A DNA stretch of 64,000 nt from Daucus carota subsp. sativus (Eukaryota > Streptophyta > Magnoliopsida > Apiales > Apiaceae): positions 45,852,390 to 45,916,389 of the forward strand of contig NC_030384.2 in assembly GCF_001625215.2 (NCBI RefSeq), read 5' to 3'. This document shows, piece after piece, positions 1 through 11,816 of this stretch. The position numbers and the translations under genes are program-made. Under the pieces are notes generated by a model. That model did not search any database, had not been told where the DNA came from, and saw only the letters and a list, made by a program, of their open reading frames with translations. Numbering within the stretch: the stretch's first letter is position 1; the number at the start of each line of letters is the position of its first letter.

Positions 1-394
1 ATAATATTTATTGTTTGTTTTGAACACTTTTCATCGTTAACGTATAACTTACAAAATCATAAATAATCATAAATATTACATTTATGGAGATTAAGAATAT
101 GTAAGATGAGTTATTATAAAATTAGAGTTTCAGAAAACTTAAAATATTCAAAAAATATAAATATTTTATTATTAAAAATTAGGGCATGTAGCCCATAGAA
201 TATCATATAAATAGCAAAGTTTCATTAACATCAAAATAATAGAGAGAGTAAACAATATTACAATAAGAGATAGAGTAAACAATGACAAGCGAACAGATTG
301 AGAATCCAATGTTTCAATCTATCTAGTTATGAACTTAATATAAATTATATTTATTATATCATATTATAAAACACAAACAAAATAAAAAGAGTTA
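1..394. other. AT-rich intergenic DNA
   Basis: No open reading frame of note, splice-bounded exon or RNA gene is visible. The stretch is strongly AT-rich with scattered AT microsatellite-like runs. Confidence 0.5.
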
Positions 395-643
395 CTCCAT
401 CTGTCCCATTTAATTCTATACGTTTCTTTTTAAGTGTTCGACACGCATTTCAATACTCTTATAATATATAGTTCCGTAACTTATTTTTGAGATTTTCTTT
501 TTCTGTATAAAAGTATAATATCCAAACTTTAATTCAGAAAAAAAATAATTTAAAAATAGATTGCATAACTACACTTTGCAGGAGTATTAAAGTCCGTGCC
601 GCGTCCCCGTCCCCAATGTATACTACTCAGGGGGACGGAGGAG
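395..643. mobile_element. Stowaway-like MITE (Tc1/mariner)
   Basis: A 249-bp non-coding element. The left end begins CTCCATCTGTCCC and the right end finishes GGGGGACGGAGGAG, giving imperfect inverted termini of the Stowaway CTCCCTCCGTCCC type. Both ends are flanked by TA (393-394 and 644-645), the Tc1/mariner target duplication. The termini are diverged from consensus, so it is not a very recent insertion. It has no coding capacity. Confidence 0.75.
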
Positions 644-2905
644 TATCATTTTCTTAGTTTAATAATTTATAATTTTTAGAATATTATTGTGATATTTCCA
701 TTTCAATTTTAATATTTAATACAGTTGAATTGTTATTCATAAAGTTAATAACACAAAATCTTAAGTATATTTTAGTTCATATTTAATTTTCAAAATCTAT
801 ATAGCATTTGAATAAAAAACATTGACTAGCGCAAAAATAAATCTCATATTTATTAAATTGTTAATATTTCAAATACTAATTTGAAATAAAAATAAGCATA
901 ATTTTATTAATATGAACGTCATAGCTCACAGTTATTTTTTTTATCTCACACCAAATTTAAATTACAAAGTCAATGTAGTCTACGAGAGACTATTCAATTT
1001 AATAAATTCACAACAGATTATGCACTTTTCGTATGATTAAGACTTTTGATGATTACGAGCTTATTCAATTTTAATAAGTTCGAAAATGTCTACTTATGTA
1101 ATATGATAGAATTCGGCTTCAAATTAGATATAAGTTAGAACTAATTTAAAATTAGAAGTTAGTTTGAGTTAATTTTTAAGTGATTTTTATTATTATATTT
1201 TTAATAGCCTATAAATTGTTAATAAAATATCTGATTTTTATCACGTAAGTCGATGTTGCTGTTCCACACGGACAGAACTTTTACTACACTACTATCCCGA
1301 GTCATCATTTAAATTCTCCTTTGCCATTTGTTTGACAAAGGTTTTGTATGTAATTACGAAAATGTTTTATTATTTGTAAATATTTTATATTTATTTTAAT
1401 ATATAATTTTTGAATGAAAGATATCATAATTTAGCATGACAAACATGATAATTAACTAGAAATGCATGAAATAACCTTTTTTATGTTATCTTCACATAAA
1501 TAAAAAATAATTAATATTTATATACTTATGTAGGTGGATACTCTTATGGAATAGGTAGATAATAAGGTGGACAAATTTAAAATCTTTTGGGATTTTAACA
1601 TTCCGGATTTCCCATATCTTATATGAGAGCGTGTTTTGTCCTCTAATCTTATAATGCTAAATTATTTCATTCTAGAAATTTCTCATGCACCTTTAATTTG
1701 CGTCTAGAATTTTAAACGGTCAAAAGCCCGGCTTAATTTTATGTTTAAAATCTTATGGACTCCCTGGACCCTGGTCACCGTAAAAGCCCAACTGTCTCTG
1801 CGTATCCAACATGCCCATTACTCAATGAGAATATACCCACGGTCAAATGTCAATGGCCTGATTTGTTAAAGCGTTTATGAATTACAACTGTTGTAAATTT
1901 TGTCGACATTGGTATCAAATTCAGACAGAACAAGAAGAAAGCGTTTCGACAAGAAAGAGTTGTTAAAAAAATTTCTGGGACAAAGACCATGTAATTTCAT
2001 CTTTCAGCTTGTTTACGCTTACTAGTCTTTGGATTAAAATCACTAATGTTAGGTAATGACCTTAAAGCTCACAAAATTTATATTTTATTACACTCGAAGA
2101 CATAGTCAGATATTAAAAATTTATTCAACAACTAATCCAGCAAGGCCTTTGCTTGTGATAAGTCTCTAGACGTCGACAACTTCACGGTACTTTCCTTCCA
2201 TCCTTTGTAAATAAATATTAGGACAAAAATCCTTAAAAAAAATACTTAATAAAATATTAGGATAAAAATGGTATGTTTATAAACCTTTTCATCTTTTTTT
2301 TTTAATTAAATGTGTATTTTGTTTTAGTCCATGCATTACAGAAAAGGAGATTAATGGATAGTTGAGATCAATTTTACATGGAAATACAGGAATCATATAT
2401 GATAAGAAGAAGGAAAAGAAAAATAAAAATTCTTCACTGGTGTTTCTAAAATGTTGATCACTACTCACTAGAAGTGCAATAGTACACCACATCGATGCGG
2501 ATATATATATCAAACATTAAACATACGGCATATAAAATTATAAAAACAAAACACATTAACGTTACATCCAGACTTATAAAACATTTAAATCCTAGTTCGT
2601 AGAATTTATCATAACATGCCCAAATCACCATGTTATTAAAATATATACTGGAGAAAGGATTTTACCTATAAAATTTCAGTATATTACCTTACCTACCTAT
2701 ATATATATCATATTTAAATGTAAAATAGATGTTTCGCTAAAAGTTGAAAAAATTGTACAGTTTTCTGAATGAAGGATTCATCTTGCATGAAAATGATTAA
2801 AATAAGTTGTCACAGTTTATAGTCGCATGACTTTAAATTCCAAAAATTCAACCTCACCATCCTTCATTTCTATCATCACATCTTTCTCACACTTCTTTCT
2901 CTGCC
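644..2905. other. AT-rich intergenic DNA and 5' flank of the next gene
   Basis: Long AT-rich stretch without a supportable gene; the short ORF at 2289-2513 on the minus strand has no recognisable features. The last ~60 bases before 2906 are pyrimidine-rich (CATCTTTCTCACACTTC type), as expected of a plant 5' leader. Confidence 0.45.
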
Positions 2906-3787
2906 ATGCCGCCACCGGTTGATCTCGACGCTTTAGATACCTCCTGCACCACCGCTAGCGACCGCAAAATCGCCTGCGAACAAGTCGCTGATGCCGACGG
3001 CAACTCCCACTCACCGTCCCGATCCTCCGACGCCGCGGAAGAATTCAACGACGTTCCTCCCGATTTTCCCGCTGAATCGTTCTGGCTCTCACAAGACGCC
3101 GAGTTCGACTGGTTCGACCGCAACGCGTTCCTCGAGCGCAAAGAGTCAACTCGAGGCAACATATGTAGCGCTACTAATCAGTCTAACAACACGACGTCGC
3201 AGCGATTCGCGAAACAATTGAATTCGAAAGCTGCTATACTTGGAATGCCTAACACGCAGAAGAGCAATCATGTTGATAATAAGCGGAGGCAGAGTAAAGC
3301 GCCGATTATGAGATTGTTCCCGTCGAAAAGATCGGAGTCGATTAAGTCGACGGCGGGGATTGCGGAGCCTTCGTCGCCGAAAGTTTCGTGTATCGGAAGA
3401 GTGAGATCGAAGAAGAGCCGGAGCCGGAGGAGGAAAGTTACGGTGAAGGCGGTGGTGGAGAGGACGAGATCGGCGGATGAAGTGAAGAAGAAGAAAGGTT
3501 TTTACTCCGGTTTAATGTCGTTGTTCCGGTCGGACCGGAAGTGTACGAATAAAGGTTCGGTGAGGATCAGTGAACCGGTGGTTAAATCGGTTTCTAGAAA
3601 GAAGAAGTGTGAGGATCCGATTCAAGAGAGTTGTGAATCGGCTTGTGAACCGGTCGGTTTGGGAGGGATGACCCGGTTTGTGTCCGGTCGTCGGTCCGAG
3701 TCGTGGATTGTTGGGGAAGAATCTGACGCGGCGAGAAATGATTCGCTGGAAGCGTTCCGTAAGAGTGGGTCCACTAGGCGGCTATAA
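2906..3787 (+). CDS. Uncharacterised plant-specific basic protein
   Basis: Intronless 293-aa protein. The first ~50 residues are Ser/Asp-rich. Residues ~49-72 contain an acidic-aromatic block, PPDFPAESFWLSQDAEFDWF, followed by NAFLERKES. This block recurs in several plant proteins of unknown function, and I recall it only as a conserved motif. Around residue 155 is SPKVSCIGRVRSKKSRSRR, a basic Cys-containing patch, then a Lys/Arg-rich middle and a C-terminus ending WIVGEES...FRKSGSTRRL. There is no signal peptide or membrane helix. The basic patches suggest a nuclear or membrane-surface location, but this is inference. The start is the first ATG after a CT-rich leader. GC is clearly higher than in the flanks, supporting real coding sequence. 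Confidence 0.8.
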   Translation: MPPPVDLDALDTSCTTASDRKIACEQVADADGNSHSPSRSSDAAEEFNDVPPDFPAESFWLSQDAEFDWFDRNAFLERKESTRGNICSATNQSNNTTSQRFAKQLNSKAAILGMPNTQKSNHVDNKRRQSKAPIMRLFPSKRSESIKSTAGIAEPSSPKVSCIGRVRSKKSRSRRRKVTVKAVVERTRSADEVKKKKGFYSGLMSLFRSDRKCTNKGSVRISEPVVKSVSRKKKCEDPIQESCESACEPVGLGGMTRFVSGRRSESWIVGEESDAARNDSLEAFRKSGSTRRL

Positions 3788-5782
3788 CAGCGTGGGAGTT
3801 GGAAAAAACGTTTAGTTTCGGAGGGGTGTGTGTTTGGTAAGCTGACGTGGCGTGTTGAATAACGCTGTCCCTCTCTTTGGAAAAGGTAAAGGTGAAGTTG
3901 GTAGATTCTGTTAATTTGCGCCCGAGCTAAATTTTTGTTATTCGTAGATATCTGATTCATTTTCTAGCAGCTTGTATATTTTTACCATTTGTTTCTCCCC
4001 TCCTTTGTATTGCCTTGATCTTTTACTTTGTGTCTTGTTTTTTCGAGAAATTTGCTGGTTCGTCTCCGGACGCTTGCGACATGATGGACCTATTCTAGAT
4101 GTCGAGGTGAATGGAATGATCCACGGTCAGCACGTACCCTTCTCCGGGTTAAAAAATATCGAAATAAATCATATTTCACATTTTCTAAATTCTTATATAG
4201 TAATATTAAGAAAATTTTATAAAAATATTCATATTTTAAAAATATCATTTTAAGTAAGATATGGTTAGAATTGTATATATGTGATTGCAATGCTAGTTGA
4301 AAATTATAGTTTTTCGAGTTACTTAGATATTATCGAAAAATGCCATATTACTAATTAATTCCGACGACGTACAAATTTTAAAACATAGATATTTAATAAT
4401 TAGTACATTGATATTGAATCTTATTATTTAGTCACCGTTCATATTTTAGATTTTTATTTTTATTTTTATTTTTATTTAAATATTAAATATAATTATGAGA
4501 TAATCAAGAAGAAACACAAAAATATACCTAAATATTATTATAATATTTTATTCATTATATATAATAATATACAATAAAAAGAGTAAATTCTATTAATTCT
4601 TTATAACTTATATTTAATAACATAGTAGAGAAGGGTGGACCGTATTTTCATCCCGGATATACGGATATTCTCTTGTTAAGAAGAATGAAGGAGTTAGTTT
4701 TGAAAGACAGATAATCTTACTTTTTTATCCAATTTAATTAAATAAAATTATCTTTTTTGTGTATTACCCTAAACTGTTTTGTTTAAGCGTCGTGAATCAG
4801 CTGGTAATGATAGAAACAAGTATTAGGTTGCTATCAATTAAAGTTGCAAGCAGTCAATTATTGGAGACTAGTCACTAGAGTCGCTTTAATCTGCCTGCCA
4901 TAATTGACTACAAAATTATTCTACTCTACAATTTCATGTTTCACCATATTCATCTTTTTTTTATTATCTTTTCTCGTCTCAGAGGATCGTCACATGCACA
5001 ATTGTTGAATATTGTAAACATTTCCTCTCACAACAAACACACCACCATTCCCAACCTCCCCGTTTTGCCCTCTTTAATTATTTCCATCTCCTTTTTGTCA
5101 TATTAAAATGATGTGTTCGTACACACAAATACATAATAATGCCTAATAAAATTTAAGCCCTTAAAAAAATGGAAAGAGACGAGCTTGAAAACAAGATAAA
5201 TATTTTACAATAATTGGAAGTGCTAAAGTGGTTGCATAGTTTACTATGATAGTGGTGACTTGTTTACTGGCCTCTACGTCGAAGTTTCGCATCTTGATCC
5301 TGTCATACTCTTCAGCCTTGTAGCTATGACAACTAACTTATAGTACCAGGAGTCCTAATATCCTATAATTTGATGCTAATTAGTTCTTAATGTTCTTTTG
5401 TTAACTAACAACTAAAATCAGAACTTAGTAATCGATCCATCTAGCTCTTCATCCTCTGATCATAATTAAGCACGACCTGTCGGCCGTTATCTGGTTGCAC
5501 AGGTCTTGAGTTGCTTTTAAATGCCGGTAACATTGGAGCCTTCAACAACTCTAGTTGTTGTTTAGATATAGTCCTTACCTACAATATTACAGCAAGAATC
5601 TAGTTTAGGAGCATGCTGTGTTAAAACCGGCCGTTTCTAATTTGAAACTAGAAAATGTTTGTTTATGTAATAAGAAACTTACTTAAAAGTAATAAATAAT
5701 TTAAATTTAGAAGTTAGTTTGAAATAATTTTTCACTAACTTAATACAATACCTTTACAATTTTTATTGATACAAGTGACTCA
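3788..5782. other. Intergenic DNA
   Basis: AT-rich, with a short (TTTTTA)n tract near 4446-4477. The ORFs at 3972-4253 and 4090-4290 lie in AT-rich sequence on opposite strands and look like chance. No repeat with clear ends was found here. Confidence 0.45.
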
Positions 5783-6110
5783 GAGCAAGCCCAAGAGTTG
5801 TTTTATATAATATCCTAAATTATAATTTGAGGTATTTGGTAAAAAAATTTGATCCAACAATGTTTTAGTGATGTATATCACTAGGGCAACATTATAGGGA
5901 GACAAAAAACATTATGATTTTGTCGTTCTTGAAAATATATATTTTATCGTTTATAAAATCTTATTTTTTAGGCACCTCTTTTCCTCTCTACTTTGTATTG
6001 TTCTTTAATGATTAAAAGAGTTAAAGTTCCCTAAATACGTCTTAAATCATTAAGACATAATTTTTTATATCATATTTAAGACTTGAACTAAGATATTGTT
6101 GGACTTGCTC
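5783..6110. mobile_element. PIF/Harbinger-like MITE
   Basis: A 328-bp non-coding element. The left terminus GAGCAAGCCCAAGAGTTG pairs imperfectly with the right terminus TTGTTGGACTTGCTC read in reverse complement. It is flanked by the trinucleotide TCA (5780-5782 and 6111-6113). A 3-bp target duplication and termini of the GAGCAAGTCCAACA type are typical of PIF/Harbinger-derived MITEs, although TWA is the more usual target. Confidence 0.7.
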
Positions 6111-6309
6111 TCATAAATCATAAATTACCCATAAATTAGTTTTATTTTCATTGATATATTTTTAATAACTCACAGATCATTAATAAATCAAAATTATCCA
6201 AACAAATATTTTAAACCTCCAACTTACTGCATTAAGTCATGTTAAGTTATAAGTCGTCATTTTAATCTCAACGAGAGGGGCTCTAGATCAGCTTACATAT
6301 AGTTATAAG

Positions 6310-7514
6310 TTAATCAAGATGATCCTGAGGAGACTGTAGTAGTATTAGTATGAATACCTTTTCAAAGACGTGCCAAATAACGTTTTCGGTACATGGAGGC
6401 GTGGTGAAAGAGCCCTGGTATCTGAAATACCTGCGAGTACATTTTCTCAGCGGGTTCGGGTCCAACTTCCCAAGATCAATACGAGCATGTTCGTCGCCTC
6501 CACATTTTTCTCTACCTAGCTCTTCTAATTTTCTGTGTATCTGCATGTGTAGCCATACTAACTCGTTTAAGCCCTCGTATAAAATTTGATCATCGGTTTT
6601 TGAGTTTCAGTTTATTTGATTCTTCTACTTCTAGTAAGGATGTTCTAGTCGTGTGTAACAAGCGTCTTCTGCTAAATTTAGATTACCTTGGTGAGAACTA
6701 TATCGCCATTGCCAATTTGGTAAAGAATGGCACCCATAAAAATGCTCCCGTCATCAGCCTTGTGAAGCAATTGAAGCTCCGCGTCATATCTGAAATGAAA
6801 CTGTAAACTATGATGATCGGAAGCAATCAAGTTAAAAGCCGTTCTTTAGACTACACAAATTAAGAAGGATGCATAATCCTACAACGAAGGTTGTTAATCA
6901 AATGAATAGGAGAAATATACGCTTTCCCATTTATATTGTGCTCAGATGGAGTGCGCCAATGAATTTGTTGGAGACGATAATCCTTGCCATCTACGCCTAT
7001 AACACCGGCATTTTCTTCAAAATGTATCTGCAGACAAATTTATTAGCAGTTGTTGCAAACTAATGAGATGATGCATGAATGGATGCGAAATTTATTTTAT
7101 TTTTAACAAAAAAAAATCTTACCCCGACATTGAAGCCATTGTTAACCAAGGTAGCCGTGGCGGGTATATACTTTCTGTTCAAGGTCATGTTGGTGCCCTG
7201 AGCTGCCTTGCTATGCAGAATGTTAATTGGAGACTGTGCTTTACCATCTGAGCATGTCTTAAACTTGGGGTCGAGGCTTCCCCACTTATCAGGCCCTTTA
7301 GCGCCCGAATAACTGAATTCAATAACTGCTCCAGCAAATTAAGCAGCCAATCAAAACAGAATTTATAGATTAGTATCGCACATGGAATATGAACGATCAG
7401 AGAATGGATAATGCAAGAAGAGTGAGCAAGAATCGTACTATTATCTGCACCAGGAGCGGCTTGTGTGGTGACAATGAAAGCTGAAATTGCAATTGCGAGA
7501 AGGGAGAGTTCCAT
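6310..7514 (-). CDS. Alpha-carbonic anhydrase-like protein, probably non-catalytic or decaying
   Basis: Five exons on the minus strand: 7514-7439, 7325-7123, 7027-6921, 6789-6687 and 6540-6310; all internal junctions are GT-AG and in phase (239 aa). The start at 7514 gives a clean signal peptide ([18 protein letters not shown]), so a secretory or extracellular destination is likely. Family signatures are plain: [44 protein letters not shown] and [13 protein letters not shown], with the disulphide pair C50/C213. Alpha-CAs hydrate CO2 with zinc held by three histidines (His94, 96 and 119 in human CA II). Here the first is kept (H116), but the second is Arg (R118, codon 6955-6953) and the third is Gln (Q135, codon 6773-6771). 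The C-terminus ends shortly after the TTPPC motif, lacking ~30-40 residues usual in the family; similar coding (RAPL) survives downstream in another frame. It is either a non-catalytic relative or an early pseudogene. Confidence 0.8.
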
Positions 7515-9456
7515 GAATTCAGAAACGAAGAAACAAATCAAAGGTGAGATAATGTTAGTTTGTGTTAATATGATGGAAAGTTAAGCTGATGGGTAGAAAT
7601 ATGTGGCCATTAGTCTGATAATTTAAAAACGAGAAATTGATAAACTGATCTTCCTGCTAATTTTGGATATGGAAAAGAGAGAATCAAGCAGCAGTGTCAA
7701 TCCTCGAAACTTTAGGAGCACCTTTGCTTATTATGTGTGTGCTGCAGTGTGCCCTTTTTATTTGCTATATTTCCCCTTAGACATGTCCCTTAATTTTGAG
7801 GGACGTGGTTGTGACTGTACACAGTTATGAAGAGTAACCATTATGCATGCAGCATGCAAGCTAGAAGAGATACAAATTTAAATTGAGACTCTTAAATTAT
7901 ACGATCCGATATTATATTTGGGTATAAAATATAACAATGAAAAACAGTCGAGCTTTAAAAGAAATTATCAGAGTTAATATTACGTGAAAAGCTTAGTAGG
8001 TCTTCTTCACATTCATTAATTCGTGCATGGCTGCCGGTTTTTACTGTTCGCCCACATTCATCGCATATTAAATCTACGAGGTGATCACTACCAAAACCAT
8101 CAACTTTATCTGTAGTTCATAACCAAAATTTAAATTCAAGGTACTTAAAATAATTCTAAAGTCATGAGTACTTTTGAGTCCTAATCTGAAATCGAGCTAA
8201 GCAAGCATATTATAATCTGAATAAAATTATTAGTCAGACGATCGACAAATTACTCATTTCAGAACAGATGACAGAGTCACAGAATGCACGGGTCATGAAC
8301 TCATGGATAGGAAAATAGTGTTTGAATTCTATAATGGCAGCTAAGTCCAGACACCATGTAAACAGAATATAGAGGATTGTCGACTAGTGCCGCCGTATAG
8401 GAGCCTTAAGAGTTTGCAGTCAACAAACAACGATATGTGGCCTGCGGCTAGCTGTGGCTTAAAACACTAGTGCTCGATCAGAAAGGGATTTATAGTAGGG
8501 TTCATTCACTATTTAGGCTGGATAGATTAAGATTATGAAATGGTCAATCCATTATCCAATCATATTTGCTTGGAGAATATCAAATTTCATTTGACTTAAT
8601 ATTAAAACATATACATGATTATACTCATCTTGTATTGCGACTTACCTATAAGGCTGCATAAGCCTGTATATGTGTGTTCGAGCATAGCTTTTTTCATTCC
8701 GTCCGTGTCTGCAATTCTCAGAATCTGAATGCTTTATTATGATTATCTAAATAAACAAGAGGACTTAATATCAGATATAAGTGACGTATTACACATTTAC
8801 CACCAAATACTTTTGACGAGGATCACTGCTAGCTAATGATTCAGTAACTACGCAAATGTGCATATGCATGCTCAGATACCTAGCTCCCAGTTGCCTTTCT
8901 TTTTTTAACAGCTGAATGTTTTTCATTCTGATGAAAAGCCGGCGACAAGTAGCCCAAAAGATAATTAAAATATTTAATCCAAAGAATCATCAGCTACAAA
9001 AGATTATGGTAGAATACATAATGCAATTAATGGTCTTCTTCAATTTTCCCCATTTTCCTAATTATGTTAATGCAGAAGATAGACCTTTTTAGCCATGTCT
9101 TGTTCCTGCTAATTAATCAGCGTCTGTTTTCTGCTTGTCATCTACACCATTCAACACATGTTTTGCGCATTTAACACAAGAGGATCACTGTACTCTTTCA
9201 CCTTCTAGACCAAAGTTGAGAGGAAATCACCTTAATAATGAAAAACAAATACGTAATTAAGCAGAAGGATTACTGTTCCGCTTCTTCACTATGTAAACGC
9301 GACAATGAGAAATGGCGTAATATCGTTTTAAAAGTTATGTTTGCATGGAATAGTAGTACCAGTCAGGTAGTACATATTGGAGTAGGACACATTTAATTGA
9401 TTACTCAGTAAAATAAATTCAAATACAGCCAGCTAGTTATGAGAAATAAATTTACA
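7515..9456. other. Intergenic DNA; 5' part of duplication unit A
   Basis: No gene seen. From about 8020 the sequence is paralogous to stretches upstream of the later family members: 8020-8100 resembles 12780-12850, 8282-8480 resembles 13014-13215, and 8640-9010 resembles 10820-11110 and 13970-14100. The stretch is therefore the far 5' flank of the duplicated unit of the DUF4228 array. Confidence 0.6.
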
Positions 9457-9530
9457 TGCATTGTGCAGACTTATCACATTATCCTCGTTGGTCCACTACC
9501 GGTATGTTAGACTTGGAGGCTTGTAAATAG
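9457..9530 (+). promoter_or_regulatory. 74-bp conserved upstream block, copy A
   Basis: Starts TGCATTGTGCAGACTTATC and ends TTGTAAATAG. The same 74 positions occur without any gap upstream of all four family members. It holds two GATA-type cores on the minus strand (GGATAA and GATAAG) and a CTCGTTGGTCCACTAC core. It lies 252 bp before the ATG of gene A. Function is inferred from conservation. Confidence 0.65.
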
Positions 9531-9782
9531 TACTGTACAATCCAAACATGTCAGTCGCATTTCAACAATGAAACCGTCAAGATAATGGGGCCTTAACCAT
9601 ATATGCATATGGTCATTTGGTTCAATGTCTACATTTGAAGGGTGATCCTAAGCATCCCCCTATAAGTACAACAGAATTGTCTACTTGAAAACATCAACCA
9701 AATCAACATCTTCTTTCTAGCTCTTTATTTTGTTTAACTACCAAAAAATTCTTCTTTAGCAAAGAACTCTAGCACAATTAAT

Positions 9783-10256
9783 ATGGGAAATTGCTTTGCT
9801 CTGCAAGAAAAGTTTGTCCAGGTCATGAAAACGGATGGGAAGATCCTTGAATATAGAGCCCCTTTGCAAGTAAATCAAGTTCTGTCGGAATATCCTGGTC
9901 ATGCAGTGTCTCTGACACCTCTGGTGACCCAATGGCTCCAGGCGGATGCCAAAATGCGTGCAGGTCATGTTTACTATCTTTTACCACTCCCGGTTCCTTC
10001 ACTGGAACTCGACAAGAACTATTCAAACACAAAGGAAGTAGCAGAACAGGAGAATCGTGGCGTTGTGAGGATTAAGCTGCTTGTTAGAAAGCAAGACCTG
10101 GAGGAGATGCTAGACCAAGGAGGATCAGTTGAAGAACTGATTTTGCAACTTCAGAACAATCAGTTGGTCCGTTCATTCAAAAACTTGGACATCGATGCTA
10201 GTAGAAATTCCACAGGATGGAAGCCAGTATTGCCAAGTATACCTGAAGCTTGCTAG
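9783..10256 (+). CDS. DUF4228/PADRE-domain protein, array copy A
   Basis: Intronless, 157 aa. It starts MGNCFALQE; Gly2 followed by Cys4 is the classic N-myristoylation plus palmitoylation signal, implying attachment to the plasma membrane. The PADRE (DUF4228) pattern is present: a first strand around DGKILEYRAPLQV, then HAVS, then AGHVYYLLPLP (residues ~60-70), and the C-terminal GWKPVLPSIPEAC. Family members respond to pathogens and abiotic stress, and the biochemical role is not established. A TATA box (TATAAGTA, 9661) lies 122 bp upstream of the ATG and the shared 74-bp block lies further up. The start is fixed by the MGNC motif and by agreement among the four copies. Confidence 0.9.
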   Translation: MGNCFALQEKFVQVMKTDGKILEYRAPLQVNQVLSEYPGHAVSLTPLVTQWLQADAKMRAGHVYYLLPLPVPSLELDKNYSNTKEVAEQENRGVVRIKLLVRKQDLEEMLDQGGSVEELILQLQNNQLVRSFKNLDIDASRNSTGWKPVLPSIPEAC

Positions 10257-11520
10257 TTTCGTTGTAAAACTTATACATCTCAAGGACTAGAAGAGGCATA
10301 GAGCGTAGAGGATTACTGTTATGGCTTAATTGATTACTCTATTTTTGACTGAATTTAGTTTACTTGCTTAATGAAATAGGTTTCCAATTAATTACAGCCA
10401 GCACATATAACTACATATATAAACTGCATATTCGTTTCTCAAACTCAACAACACGCTGCATACAAACATAAACATCCTAAATAGTGGACTATTTACATCT
10501 TTTTCTCCAATAGGTTGCTACCTAAAATGCCACAGCAGCTTGTCTGCATAAATATTTGTTGTTACATACATCTTATTTGTATAAACAACAAACCAGAAAT
10601 ATATTTGGAGGGTACTGTAATGCCTCAGTGATCAAAAGGAAATTAATGTCGATGATTATGGTCACACGATTATTATAGATACAGAATAACCTGAAATGGA
10701 AGACTTATAAACTATGATATGTCATAGTTTATTCATTCTGAAAAAGAAAAAAAAAAATTATTGAGTGGATAAAGATAATGAAATGGTCATTTCATTTTAC
10801 ATATATGCCACATATATAACTGTGCACACTTCAAGTCTGCATAACCCTCTGTGTTCGAGCATAGCTTTTTTCATTCCCGTGTCTGCATTATCAGAATTTG
10901 AATGCTTCTTTATGATCATCGAAACAAGAGGGATTTTTATCCAATACAACGTATTTACCACCAAATAATTTCGAGGAACATCACTCACTAGTAGCTTATG
11001 ATTCAGTAACTACGCTACTGAGAATGCATGGATACCTCATACCTCCCAGTCGCATTTCCCATATTAACAGCTGAATCTTTTTCCTTCCAGTGATTTAAAC
11101 ATATTTAATCAAAAGAATAAACAACAGAAGTCTACGCTAAATTACATGATGCAATTGTTCTTCTTTAGTTTTCCCCACTTTCATTATGTTTATGCAGAAA
11201 CTAGACCTTAGCCATGTCTTGATTCTGCCAATTAATTAATTAATTAATTAGCAGCTGTTTTTTGCTTGTCTACACTATTCAACACATGTTTTGCACATTT
11301 AACACAGGAGGATCCCTGTATTTATTTACCTTCTAGACCAAATTTGAAATGAAATCACCTTAATACGTAGTAAAGCAGATGAATTACTGTTCCTGACGAG
11401 TCGCGTTTGCATAAAATAGTTGTATTAGCCAGGTAATTAATACATATTTAATTATATTACTCAGCACATCAGTAAAAGTAAATTAAGATAAAGCCGGCCA
11501 GTCATCAGAAATAAATTACA
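10257..11520. other. Spacer between array copies A and B
   Basis: Non-coding spacer. 10820-11110 is paralogous to 8640-9010 and includes an unoccupied version (about 10851-10866) of the site where the MITE of unit C is inserted. A short (TTAA)n run lies at 11231-11250. No gene was seen. Confidence 0.55.
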
Positions 11521-11594
11521 TGCATTGTGCAGACTTATCACATTATCCTCGTTGGTCCACTACTAATATGTTGGACTTGGAGGTTTGTAAATAG
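11521..11594 (+). promoter_or_regulatory. 74-bp conserved upstream block, copy B
   Basis: Ungapped match to the block of copy A, differing at only a few positions, mostly in the 3' half (CTACTAATATGTTGGACTTG in place of CTACCGGTATGTTAGACTTG). It lies 222 bp before the ATG of gene B. Confidence 0.65.
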
Positions 11595-11816
11595 TACAAT
11601 CCAAACATGTCAGTCTCATTTCAACGAGGAAACTGTCAGGATTATGCATATGCTCATTTGGTTCTGTGTGACTGTGTCTACATTGGAAGGGTGATCCTAA
11701 ACCTCTCCTATAAGTACAACAGAAATGTTCACTTCAAAACATCAACCAAAGCACATCTGTTTTCTAGCTCTCTGTCTTGTTAAACTACCGCAGAATTCTT
11801 CAACTTCAACACAACT

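Noticed and set aside
2887-3162. Minus-strand 91-aa ORF opposite the 293-aa gene
   Set aside because: Antisense shadow of the better-supported plus-strand coding region; no family resemblance.
6350-7063. Plus-strand ORFs across the carbonic anhydrase-like locus
   Set aside because: They are antisense to well-supported minus-strand exons and introns.
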